A stretch of DNA of 64,000 nucleotides. Origin: Methanoregula sp. UBA154. Lineage in GTDB: Archaea; Halobacteriota; Methanomicrobia; Methanomicrobiales; Methanospirillaceae. Location: positions 21,329 through 85,328 of the forward strand of contig DAPW01000029.1 of NCBI GenBank assembly GCA_002502245.1, written 5' to 3'. The first letter of the stretch is position 1. Every line of letters starts with the position of its first letter. The notes beneath the pieces are model-generated. The model worked only from the letters and a program-made list of their open reading frames with translations. It was not told the origin of the DNA and did not search any database. Positions 57,086 through 64,000 of the stretch are shown piece by piece. Made by a program: the position numbers and the translations under genes.

Positions 57086-57344
57086 TCCGTGCAATCCCTG
57101 CCCGGGGGGCCGGGCTGGAAGACGCCTTTTTTTTAAAAAAAATTCCCTTTTCACCACGTGTGAGGCGTATTCATCCTCACTTCGCGGACCGGCGCAGTAT
57201 CCCGGACAGGTGACAGGAATACCGGGGCATTCCCAGTTGACTGAATACCCCGATGAATACTGGTACGGCCGGACCGTCCCCCCGTAATCCTGGCAGGAAT
57301 TACCGGGGAACCGTCGGGCAGGAACCCCGGGTCAGAAAAGGAGA

Positions 57345-58163
57345 TTACAGGATATCATCCGGCATGCCGAGGTACGGCACCCCGCTTTCCCAGCCGGCAT
57401 TGCGGCGCCGGGCAAGCTCGAGCATGAACCGGTCCTTGAGCGCCGGGTCTTTTGAGAGGCGCTCGTACATGGTTTTCGCAAACTCCGGAAAGATGATGAC
57501 TGCCTCATTCTTCTCAACACCCGCAAGGATGATCCGTGCCGCCTCGTCAGCAGGGATCGCCTCTTTCGGGATCTCGGTACCGGCAAAAATGGCGGTCGCG
57601 ACATTGGCCGGGCAGACTGCAGTGAAGGCGATGCCGCTTTCGGCAAACTCGTACCGCAGTGCCTCCGTCATGCCGGTGACCGCGTACTTGGTAGCGCAAT
57701 ACACCGTCTGCGCCGGTGGTGCGATGATCCCTGCAACGGATGATGTGTTCACGATATGCCCGCTGCCCTGTTTCAGCATGACCGGCAGGGCGAAATGGGT
57801 GCCGTGGACAACTCCCCAGAGGTTTAAGTCGATCGCCTTCTTCCACATTTCGAGCGTGAGGTGCCTGCTCGGGTGCGTCATGCCGATCCCGGCATTGTTG
57901 AAGAGATAGTCGATCCGGCCGGATCCGGCAACGCAGGTGTCGATCATCCGCTTCACCTCGTCAGCAACAGTCACGTCCACGGCCGCATACCGCGCATGCC
58001 GGTATGCCGCAAGGGATCTCTGTGCCTTTTCAACGCTCTCCTGCCGGCTGCCGATCACCCAGACCGTTGCGCCGCGTTTCAACAGTTCTTCCGATACTGC
58101 GTAACCGATACCGGAGGTTCCCCCGGTCACGACCGCAACTGTTCCTTCAAATACGTTTGTCAT
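57345..58163 (-). CDS. Short-chain dehydrogenase/reductase
   Basis: 272 residues. TGGTSGIG (13-20) is the NAD(P) glycine motif, NNAG follows the fourth strand, and the catalytic pair is in YCATK with an upstream Ser-Ser. This is a classical SDR acting on an alcohol or ketone. ATG at 58163 is preferred because GAGATG lies upstream; M at 58172 is possible. It lies downstream of the acetoacetate decarboxylase-like gene on the same strand (175-bp gap), a possible ketone pathway pair. Confidence 0.9.
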   Translation of the reverse strand: MTNVFEGTVAVVTGGTSGIGYAVSEELLKRGATVWVIGSRQESVEKAQRSLAAYRHARYAAVDVTVADEVKRMIDTCVAGSGRIDYLFNNAGIGMTHPSRHLTLEMWKKAIDLNLWGVVHGTHFALPVMLKQGSGHIVNTSSVAGIIAPPAQTVYCATKYAVTGMTEALRYEFAESGIAFTAVCPANVATAIFAGTEIPKEAIPADEAARIILAGVEKNEAVIIFPEFAKTMYERLSKDPALKDRFMLELARRRNAGWESGVPYLGMPDDIL

Positions 58164-58338
58164 TGGTGTCATCTCGTTTCTGTGCTGGGAAGGGCCCACG
58201 GGGCCCTTTCACGTTCTCAATTCCTTCCGGCTGCCGATCACACGGGCCGGCGGCCCGCGCCGGAGCAGCTCCCCCTTTACCGGAGGTCCCCGGTCGCGAT
58301 GGCGACTTTGCCTCCGGACACCGGCAAGAATCGTTCCT

Positions 58339-59151
58339 TCAGGGGAGCGCACGCGCAAGGTCCATGCGCATGGCGGTTGATCCCTTCCGGAATGAACCCG
58401 TGAGGTATTCCCTGACCGGGAGGTCCGCGAGCGCGGCAATGATGTCGTACTGCGTCGGGTGATCCAGCGGCTTTGGGACGATCCATTTTATGGTGCCGCT
58501 GCAGACGGAGGCTGAGGTGAAGGCGTTGTCCACCGGGTAGTAGGTTGCCTCGGAAAGGGCAGGTCCCGGGTACGGGCCGACCTTCGGGATGTAGCGCCAG
58601 CCGAACTGGACAACCCTGCCGTTGTCCGCGTTCAGTCCCGCAAGTTCTGCGGGTGAACAGGCCCGGCCGATGGTACAGTCCATCTCAAGGAAGGTGCGCC
58701 CTCCATGGCTGAGGTTCCAGGAGAGCTCCGTTCCCCTCCGGCGGTATTCCGGGATGTCGGCGAAGATCTTCGGCATTCCCGCCTCCTCGCGCCCCCCAAG
58801 GATTGGTTCGGTCTTATCCTCCCAGAGCACCAGGTGGTAGACACCGCTGATGGGCTCTGTTGTCTCCCGGTAGGTAACCGGGACCGAGGCAGTTGCCAGG
58901 GAATATTCCGATCCGCCCATCCACTGTACACCGCTGCATTTCTCGTACATGATCATGACGAGCGGCCGGGTGATCGAGAACTCTTCCGGAACATAGTCCC
59001 GGAGCTTCTTTCCATCGGTCAGGTAACTGATCTCAAGGGTCGTGCAGTCATCGTAGGGACAGATGCCCCCCGCGGGAACCCATTTACGGAAATGGGCCGG
59101 CATGCGGCGGGTAAACCGGTCCTCTCTGTCGCTGATTCGCATCTGTTTCAT
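58339..59151 (-). CDS. Acetoacetate decarboxylase-like protein
   Basis: 270 residues. LEISYLTDGKKLRDYVPEEF, VYHLVLWEDKTEPILGGREEAGMPKIFADI and a C-terminal beta barrel follow the ADC family order. The site normally formed by two adjacent lysines in ADC here reads PKI, so only one Lys is kept and the true reaction may differ from acetoacetate decarboxylation. The ATG at 59151 is used; 59142 is a close alternative. Confidence 0.75.
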   Translation of the reverse strand: MKQMRISDREDRFTRRMPAHFRKWVPAGGICPYDDCTTLEISYLTDGKKLRDYVPEEFSITRPLVMIMYEKCSGVQWMGGSEYSLATASVPVTYRETTEPISGVYHLVLWEDKTEPILGGREEAGMPKIFADIPEYRRRGTELSWNLSHGGRTFLEMDCTIGRACSPAELAGLNADNGRVVQFGWRYIPKVGPYPGPALSEATYYPVDNAFTSASVCSGTIKWIVPKPLDHPTQYDIIAALADLPVREYLTGSFRKGSTAMRMDLARALP

Positions 59152-59311
59152 CACCAATCAAAAGTGCTGTGCCCCGTTCAATTAACAAATAACCCTATTT
59201 ATGCGCTTCGATTTGCATTTTTTCCGATATCCTGCAAGATTTTTTAATTTTATGACAGGATACTCCCGCAACGGAAAAAATACCGAAAGAATCAGGATGA
59301 AGGAGATCCTC

Positions 59312-60562
59312 CTACTCTGCCGCGGGCAGGGTGGAGAGGATATAGGCAAGGACAAAGAGGAGCAGCCCGTTGCAGAAGAGGATTGCCGCTGTTACCATGC
59401 CCGGGATGAGCCCCGGAAGCAGCATGGAGCTGCCAAAGAGGATCCCCACGATGTTGAGCACGGTCTGGGTGACGAGCAGGTTTTTCAGGTGCGGCGGGAT
59501 CGGGACCGGCACGGCCGGCGGGTTTCTCATCTGCCGGATAACCGGGGAAAGCCGCAGGGCAAGCGGGATGATCCCTCCGGCAAGGTTCAGGAGACCGAGC
59601 ATGACCCGGAGCCTGTCGGTCAGGATCCCCGGGACAATGCAGGAGAAGACCCCCAGCGCAACGAAGGCGATGCCGATGATGACGAGCGCCCGCGAACGCC
59701 GGAACTGCCCGACCGGCGTCTCGCCCATCGCGAGCACCTGGATCGCCATGATGACGAGCAGGAGGCCGAGCTGGCCGTCCGGGGAGAAGGGAAGCGTGCC
59801 CAGGTTGACCGGTACGAGCAGGATCGCAAGGAACGCGAGGAGGACGCCGAGGAAGATGAGGAGCGTGGTCGTGAGCGGGAGGGGTGCGTCCCGCACGAGG
59901 AAGGGCGGTCGTTTTCCTGCCGGCTGCACCTTTGGCGCCGGCACCGGAGCCGCTTTTTTCCGCTCGCCCATCGCGAGCGCCTGGATGCACCATGCCAGGT
60001 AGAAGAGGCTTGCGCCGTCGATGATGAGGAGGACTGCGGTCAGCGTATCGCTCGTGAGGGCCGGGAGGAGCGTGACCAGGCCGAGGAGGAACGCCATGAG
60101 GTACACGAGGGCGCAGGCAAGCGTGAGGTGCCGGAGGAGGCCGGGAATTTTCAGCCATGCCGCGGCTTTATCCCGGGAAAAAACCAGCCGGGACAGGAGC
60201 ACGGCTCCCCCGGCCGTAAGGATGACGCCGACAAGGGTCCGGACAAGACCCGAGAGGGCGCCCGGGACAAAGCAGGCCGCCATGCCAATGACCGCGGCAG
60301 CGATCCCGGTGATGATGACAAGCCAGGACCTGCGGACATCGCCGAACGGTGTCTTTCCCATGGTGATGACCTGCAGGGCGACAATGACGAGGAAGAGGCC
60401 GTACGTGCTGTCCGGCGCGTACGGGAGGTCACCGGTGTGGATGGGGAAGAGGAGCACCCCGAAGAGGAGCATGAAAACCGAGAGGACGAGCAGGATGACA
60501 GCCTCGAGCGTGAAGTTGAATTCTTTGTCTGGTGCAACGGTGTGGTCAGTCTGTCCTGTCAC
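59312..60562 (-). CDS. Internally duplicated integral membrane protein
   Basis: 416 residues, about ten hydrophobic helices. The unit with PYAPDSTYGLFLVIVALQVITMG, FGDVRRSWLVIITGIAA and a CFVPG turn (about 45-110) recurs as PFSPDGQLGLLLVIMAIQVLAMG, VGQFRRSRALVIIGIAF and CIVPG (about 255-320). The two halves are joined by a charged Pro/Lys linker near residues 205-225. Function unknown. The opposite strand has an equally long open frame, but its composition is very charged and it crosses this gene entirely. Confidence 0.8.
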   Translation of the reverse strand: MTGQTDHTVAPDKEFNFTLEAVILLVLSVFMLLFGVLLFPIHTGDLPYAPDSTYGLFLVIVALQVITMGKTPFGDVRRSWLVIITGIAAAVIGMAACFVPGALSGLVRTLVGVILTAGGAVLLSRLVFSRDKAAAWLKIPGLLRHLTLACALVYLMAFLLGLVTLLPALTSDTLTAVLLIIDGASLFYLAWCIQALAMGERKKAAPVPAPKVQPAGKRPPFLVRDAPLPLTTTLLIFLGVLLAFLAILLVPVNLGTLPFSPDGQLGLLLVIMAIQVLAMGETPVGQFRRSRALVIIGIAFVALGVFSCIVPGILTDRLRVMLGLLNLAGGIIPLALRLSPVIRQMRNPPAVPVPIPPHLKNLLVTQTVLNIVGILFGSSMLLPGLIPGMVTAAILFCNGLLLFVLAYILSTLPAAE

Positions 60563-60724
60563 GGGTTTCCTCCAAGAATTGCATTCGGGTATGTTGACCG
60601 GAAAACTAAAAAAAGGGTTACGCTGTGCGGGAGCCGGGATGATTGAACAATCAACAGGGCTGCCCGCCGTGCTCCCTGACGATGCGGCGTACCGGGCGAA
60701 GATCCGGGAGTTTCAGGTATCGAA

Positions 60725-61075
60725 GTGATTTTCTCTGAAAATCGAATTCCTTCGGACAGGATGATGGGGGTTGAGACCCCCCTGCCCCCGGTTATGATGC
60801 GTGCCGCCGCCCCCGGCAGGGCGCCCCCGCGGCGGATCGATAACGGATATTTCTGAAAAAAAAACTGAACTGCCCCGCCGTGCCCCGCGAGGGGCCCTGA
60901 GGTGGGGAGCCCTCGTGAAAATTATAACGTCTTTTCCGATTTTCATGGTTCGGGTGTGAACTGACAACGTTCATGCCCGTTTCTGCACAGCAGTTTTTTT
61001 TACAATCTGGTAATACCGGACTATCGCAACCGGGGCACCCCGGCAACGGGGCGAAGCCCGGGAGCGCCGGTGTTT
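60725..61075. repeat. Family-1 MITE copy, left end lost
   Basis: Inverted B (60735-60840) and inverted A (60868-60975) end at GTTTCTGCACAGCA (60992), a good family-1 right terminus. A C-like fragment (61018-61065) follows beyond it. No left terminus or matching direct repeat of GTTTTTTT was found. The module A here is the best match to the one interrupted at 17200-17560. Confidence 0.65.
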
Positions 61076-61334
61076 TCCGATCATTGGCAGGTGCACGTTT
61101 TCGCCTTCCATTATTGGCAGGCATTTTTCTCATTGTTTTTTCTCTCTTACATCCCTCCCGGGTCCAGTGGCTGAAATTATCCAGTAACCTTACGGAATGC
61201 ACCCGGGCCGGAACCCTGTTCTTTTTTTCGTTTCCCGGCAAACAGAACCGAACAATTTTCCGACCGGGAGACGATATAGAGCGGAATTGTACCGGCGCCC
61301 CGGGAGTCGTTGTTCCCGGGAGCAGGAGACCAGC

Positions 61335-62126
61335 ATGGCAGATACAAGTTTGAGGCACACACCAGATGCACAGCCGGAGAACGACGAGGAATTCGTGAAA
61401 CGCTATGGCGAACGGATCGGCGCCGGGCAGTCCGCGGTCATCTATGCACGGGACGGGATTGTCGCAAAGGTGTACCGGGAAGGGCAGCCACGAAAGCAGG
61501 TTTTCCAGGAGGCCTTCACCCTTGCCGTTGTCGGGGACATGGGCATCCCCGCCCCAAAGGTGTACGGCGTCGAGACGTTCCGGGGCAGGACAACCCTCTT
61601 CATGGACCAGGTCCGGGGCGAGACCCTCCTGGATATGATGCAGAAGTCCCCGGAAACGGCCGGGGAGTGCATGGACAAGGTCGTCGGGCTCCAGGTGGCA
61701 ATGCACAAGGTGCAGTCAACGGAGTTCCGCCCGATCAAGCTCGTTATCCTCGGGACCATTGTCGCAAGCCCGTCTCTTGTACCGGAAGAGAAAGAGCGGC
61801 TCGCAAAGCAGCTCGCCGGCCTGCCGGACGGCCTCTCCATCTGCCACGGGGACTTCCACCACGGGAACATCCTCTCCGAGAACGGGACCTGGCGGATCAT
61901 CGACTGGGCCGAGGTCGCGGTCGGCGACCCCGCGGCCGATGCCAGCCGGACCTACATGGACCTCCTCATGACGGGCGGGGATGACGCGGAGCAGTACCTC
62001 GCAAAGTACTGCGCTGCATCCGGAAAGACCCGCGAAGAGATCCTTGCATGGCTGCCGGTCGTGGCCGGTTCGATGTACGGGTATCTCGGGGAAGGGGCAA
62101 AGAAGGTGCTCCGGCCCTTGTTCTGA
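61335..62126 (+). CDS. Aminoglycoside phosphotransferase-like kinase
   Basis: 263 residues. GAGQSAVIYARDGIVAKVYR gives the nucleotide loop and catalytic Lys. ICHGDFHHGNIL is the Brenner-type catalytic loop and IIDWAEVAVGDPAADASR the metal-binding Asp. This APH/choline-kinase-like family phosphorylates sugars, choline-like alcohols or antibiotics; substrate unknown. AGCAGGAGACC precedes the ATG, and the longer upstream frame is not protein-like. Confidence 0.88.
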   Translation: MADTSLRHTPDAQPENDEEFVKRYGERIGAGQSAVIYARDGIVAKVYREGQPRKQVFQEAFTLAVVGDMGIPAPKVYGVETFRGRTTLFMDQVRGETLLDMMQKSPETAGECMDKVVGLQVAMHKVQSTEFRPIKLVILGTIVASPSLVPEEKERLAKQLAGLPDGLSICHGDFHHGNILSENGTWRIIDWAEVAVGDPAADASRTYMDLLMTGGDDAEQYLAKYCAASGKTREEILAWLPVVAGSMYGYLGEGAKKVLRPLF

Positions 62127-62253
62127 AAGCCGGTACGGGGTTGTGCCCGGGTCATCCCCGCACCGGGGCAGCCCGTATTTTTCCCATCCGGTTGCCGGGA
62201 CCATCCATCCTTCCGGCCATCCCCGGATTGTTACGCCCGTGTCTTTCGAACCG

Positions 62254-62261
62254 CTTTAATA
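62254..62261 (+). promoter_or_regulatory. TATA box for the nucleobase permease gene
   Basis: CTTTAATA is centred about 29 bp before the ATG at 62287, with no Shine-Dalgarno-like motif between them, suggesting a very short or absent leader. Confidence 0.45.
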
Positions 62262-62286
62262 GTAAAACAACCTCTTCTCGTGTGCC

Positions 62287-63990
62287 ATGCGACCGCCGGA
62301 TCTCGAGTATGCTGCCGACGACAGGCCCCCGTTTCCCCAGATCTTCCTGCTCGGCCTGCAGCACACGGGCATTGTCGCGACCGCATTCGTCTTCCCGATC
62401 CTTGTCGCCCGGGCCGCGGGCATTGAGGCCGGTGCTGCCGCGTTCTTTGTATCGATGTCGATGCTCGCCAACGGTATCGCAACGATCTTCCAGGCAGTAA
62501 AATACCCCGGGTTTGGATCGGGTTTTCTCATTCCCCGGGTGGCCGGGCCCAATTACGTCTCCGCATCAATCCTCGCCCTCCAGTCCGGGGGCCTTTCGCT
62601 TCTCTGCGGCATGACCGCCTTTTCCGGGGTATTGCAGGTTTTACTCTCGCGGGTGGTCCGGCGGCTCCGCGTGCTCTTCCCGGTCGAGGTGACGGGCCTC
62701 GTGATCATGATGCTCGGCGTTGCCGTTGTGCCCTATGCCCTGCCGAACTTCTTTGGTATGACCGGGTCAGCCACCTCCCCTGACCTGATGGTAACCGCTA
62801 TCTCGATCATCACCCTTGCGCTTACGGTCGGGGTGACGGTCTGGGGCCGGGGGCAGCTCAGGCTCTTTCCGGTTATTGTCGGTATGGCGGCCGGCTACGC
62901 GCTCTGTATCGCGACCGGGCTTGCGGGTGCCGACCCGCTGGGGCAGATCGCCCGCTCACCACTGGTGGCCCTTCCCGACCCCCGCTACTTCGGCCTCTCC
63001 TTCCAGCCGGTGCTCATGATCCCGTTCGGGATTGCAGCGCTTGTCACGTTTGTGAAGAGCGTTGGCGAGTTCTCGATCTGCCAGCGGATCAATGATACGG
63101 AATGGAAACGGCCGGACATGGAGAACATCCGGTCAGGGCTCTTTGCCGACGGGATCGCGTCGTGTCTCGGTGGCGTGGCCGGGGGGATGGGGCAGACCGG
63201 GTCTTCGTCGAACATCGGCCTCTCTATCGCCACCCGCTCCACGAGCCGCTCCATCGGTTTTATCACCGGCGGGATCCTGATCGTGCTCGCGTTTCTCCCG
63301 GTCCTTGCCACAATCTTTCTCATCATGCCGGGCCCGGTCATTGGCGGGACGCTCGTGTATGTTGCCGGATTCATCATTGTCGGGGGTTTCCAGACCATCA
63401 CCACCCGCATGCTGGACTCGCGGAAGATCTTTGTGATCGGGATCTCGTTCATATTCGGGATCAGCGTCTACCTCCTTCCCGGGGCCTACGCCGGTGTCCA
63501 CCCGCTCTTCCGCCCGCTCTTCGATTCCGCCCTCTCCCTGACAACGGTTATTGCCATTGTCCTGAACCTCGTGATGCGGATCGGCGTCAGGCAGCGTATT
63601 ACGGTGACCATCGATCCAAAATCCAGTATCTCGGACCAGATTTTCACCCTGATGGATCGGCAGGGCGAGGCCTGGGCTGCGCGGGGGGAGGTTATCCACC
63701 GGATGGCCATGGCCCTGACCGAGGCCTGCGAGCTGGTGGCTGGTCAGGCATCAACATCCGGCCCGGTTACGGTTTCGGTCTCGTTTGACGAGTACAACCT
63801 TGACGCCGAAGTCTCGTATACCGGCACCCCCGTCCCGCTTCCCGAAAAGCGCCCGGGCGATGAAGAGATCCTGAACGACCCCTCTGCGATGCTCCTGCTC
63901 GGGGGATTTCTCATCCGCGCCCATGCGGACCGGGCAAGCTCTTCCGCTTCCGGCGGGCAGGCGCTCCTGAAAATTCACATGGAGCACTGA
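62287..63990 (+). CDS. Xanthine/uracil permease (NAT family) with C-terminal HATPase-like domain
   Basis: 567 residues. The first ~430 form the NAT/NCS2 nucleobase symporter: about 13 helices, QHTGIVATAFVFPI near residue 25, and SVGEFSICQRINDTEWKRPD plus GGMGQTGSSSNIGL in the substrate half. From about 432 a soluble domain follows (ITVTIDPKSSISDQIFTLMD, HRMAMALTEACELVAG, VTVSVSFDEYNLDAEV, and a LLLGGFLIRAHADR end), whose order resembles an anti-sigma/HATPase-type fold. Purine or pyrimidine uptake is likely; the tail may regulate it. Confidence 0.88.
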   Translation: MRPPDLEYAADDRPPFPQIFLLGLQHTGIVATAFVFPILVARAAGIEAGAAAFFVSMSMLANGIATIFQAVKYPGFGSGFLIPRVAGPNYVSASILALQSGGLSLLCGMTAFSGVLQVLLSRVVRRLRVLFPVEVTGLVIMMLGVAVVPYALPNFFGMTGSATSPDLMVTAISIITLALTVGVTVWGRGQLRLFPVIVGMAAGYALCIATGLAGADPLGQIARSPLVALPDPRYFGLSFQPVLMIPFGIAALVTFVKSVGEFSICQRINDTEWKRPDMENIRSGLFADGIASCLGGVAGGMGQTGSSSNIGLSIATRSTSRSIGFITGGILIVLAFLPVLATIFLIMPGPVIGGTLVYVAGFIIVGGFQTITTRMLDSRKIFVIGISFIFGISVYLLPGAYAGVHPLFRPLFDSALSLTTVIAIVLNLVMRIGVRQRITVTIDPKSSISDQIFTLMDRQGEAWAARGEVIHRMAMALTEACELVAGQASTSGPVTVSVSFDEYNLDAEVSYTGTPVPLPEKRPGDEEILNDPSAMLLLGGFLIRAHADRASSSASGGQALLKIHMEH

Positions 63991-64000
63991 GGTTCTCACG

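Noticed and set aside
59201..60646. Long plus-strand open frame (~480 codons)
   Set aside because: It fully overlaps the minus-strand membrane protein and reads as Arg/Glu/Asp-rich low-complexity sequence, the usual antisense shadow of a GC-rich hydrophobic gene.

Overview
The window looks like a chromosomal segment of a methanogenic archaeon, most likely Methanomicrobiales (Methanoregula-like). The evidence is a group II chaperonin (thermosome), an Isf-type iron-sulfur flavoprotein, a DUF2769 protein, archaeal TATA boxes with leaderless or Shine-Dalgarno starts, and many Cache/PAS sensors and surface lipoproteins. The taxonomic call is inference from family recall. No rRNA, tRNA, CRISPR array, prophage or transposase gene was seen.

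Layout. 1-4.3 kb: a partial iron-sulfur flavoprotein gene, a TetR regulator, a DUF2769 protein and an ABC exporter. 5-11.3 kb: an AI-2E-type membrane protein, a Cache protein without a signal peptide, a surface protein, a cupin, a beta-propeller-like protein and a NYN-domain protein. 11.5-20 kb: an FMN-binding protein, a small Cys-rich protein, a flavodoxin, a mini HEAGH metalloprotease, a radical SAM protein, an isoprenylcysteine methyltransferase-like protein, a lipoprotein and a metallophosphoesterase. 20.4-26.8 kb: a YkvA-type protein, a Cache-HAMP-PP2C sensor phosphatase, a cation diffusion facilitator, a COG1738 transporter and a three-Cache lipoprotein. 27.5-39.3 kb: two exported proteins, an Mrr-like nuclease, the thermosome, a second small Cys-rich protein, a DUF883-like protein, an APC permease, a histidine phosphatase and a CoiA-like nuclease. 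40-47 kb: a tandem universal stress protein, an ECF-like membrane protein paired with an FMN-binding protein, a triple-PAS PP2C phosphatase, an M20 peptidase and a possible small leaderless Cys protein. 48-64 kb: three lipoproteins, a methyltransferase, an acetyltransferase, a frameshifted beta-lactamase-like gene, an ADC-like plus SDR pair, a duplicated membrane protein, an APH-like kinase and a nucleobase permease with an extra cytosolic domain.

The most striking content lies between the genes. At least a dozen intergenic spaces carry non-coding, GC-hairpin-rich elements built from shared modules (A, B, C). Five have recognisable terminal inverted repeats of the type TGCTCTGTAGAAAC and are bracketed by 8-bp direct repeats, exact in four cases and 7/8 in the fifth. 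Two further end types (GGGWAAAGTSC and GGTGATTC) also carry 8-bp target duplications, and copies of both are nested inside the first family. This is the signature of miniature inverted-repeat transposable elements (MITEs) mobilised in trans. They sit next to stop codons, upstream of promoters, and in one case supply the last codons of a gene.

Functionally the genes are mostly single transcription units: sensing and signalling (PAS, Cache, PP2C, TetR), transport, redox and stress functions, and secreted lipoproteins. Likely short operons are the ECF-like protein with its FMN-binding partner, and possibly ADC with SDR.
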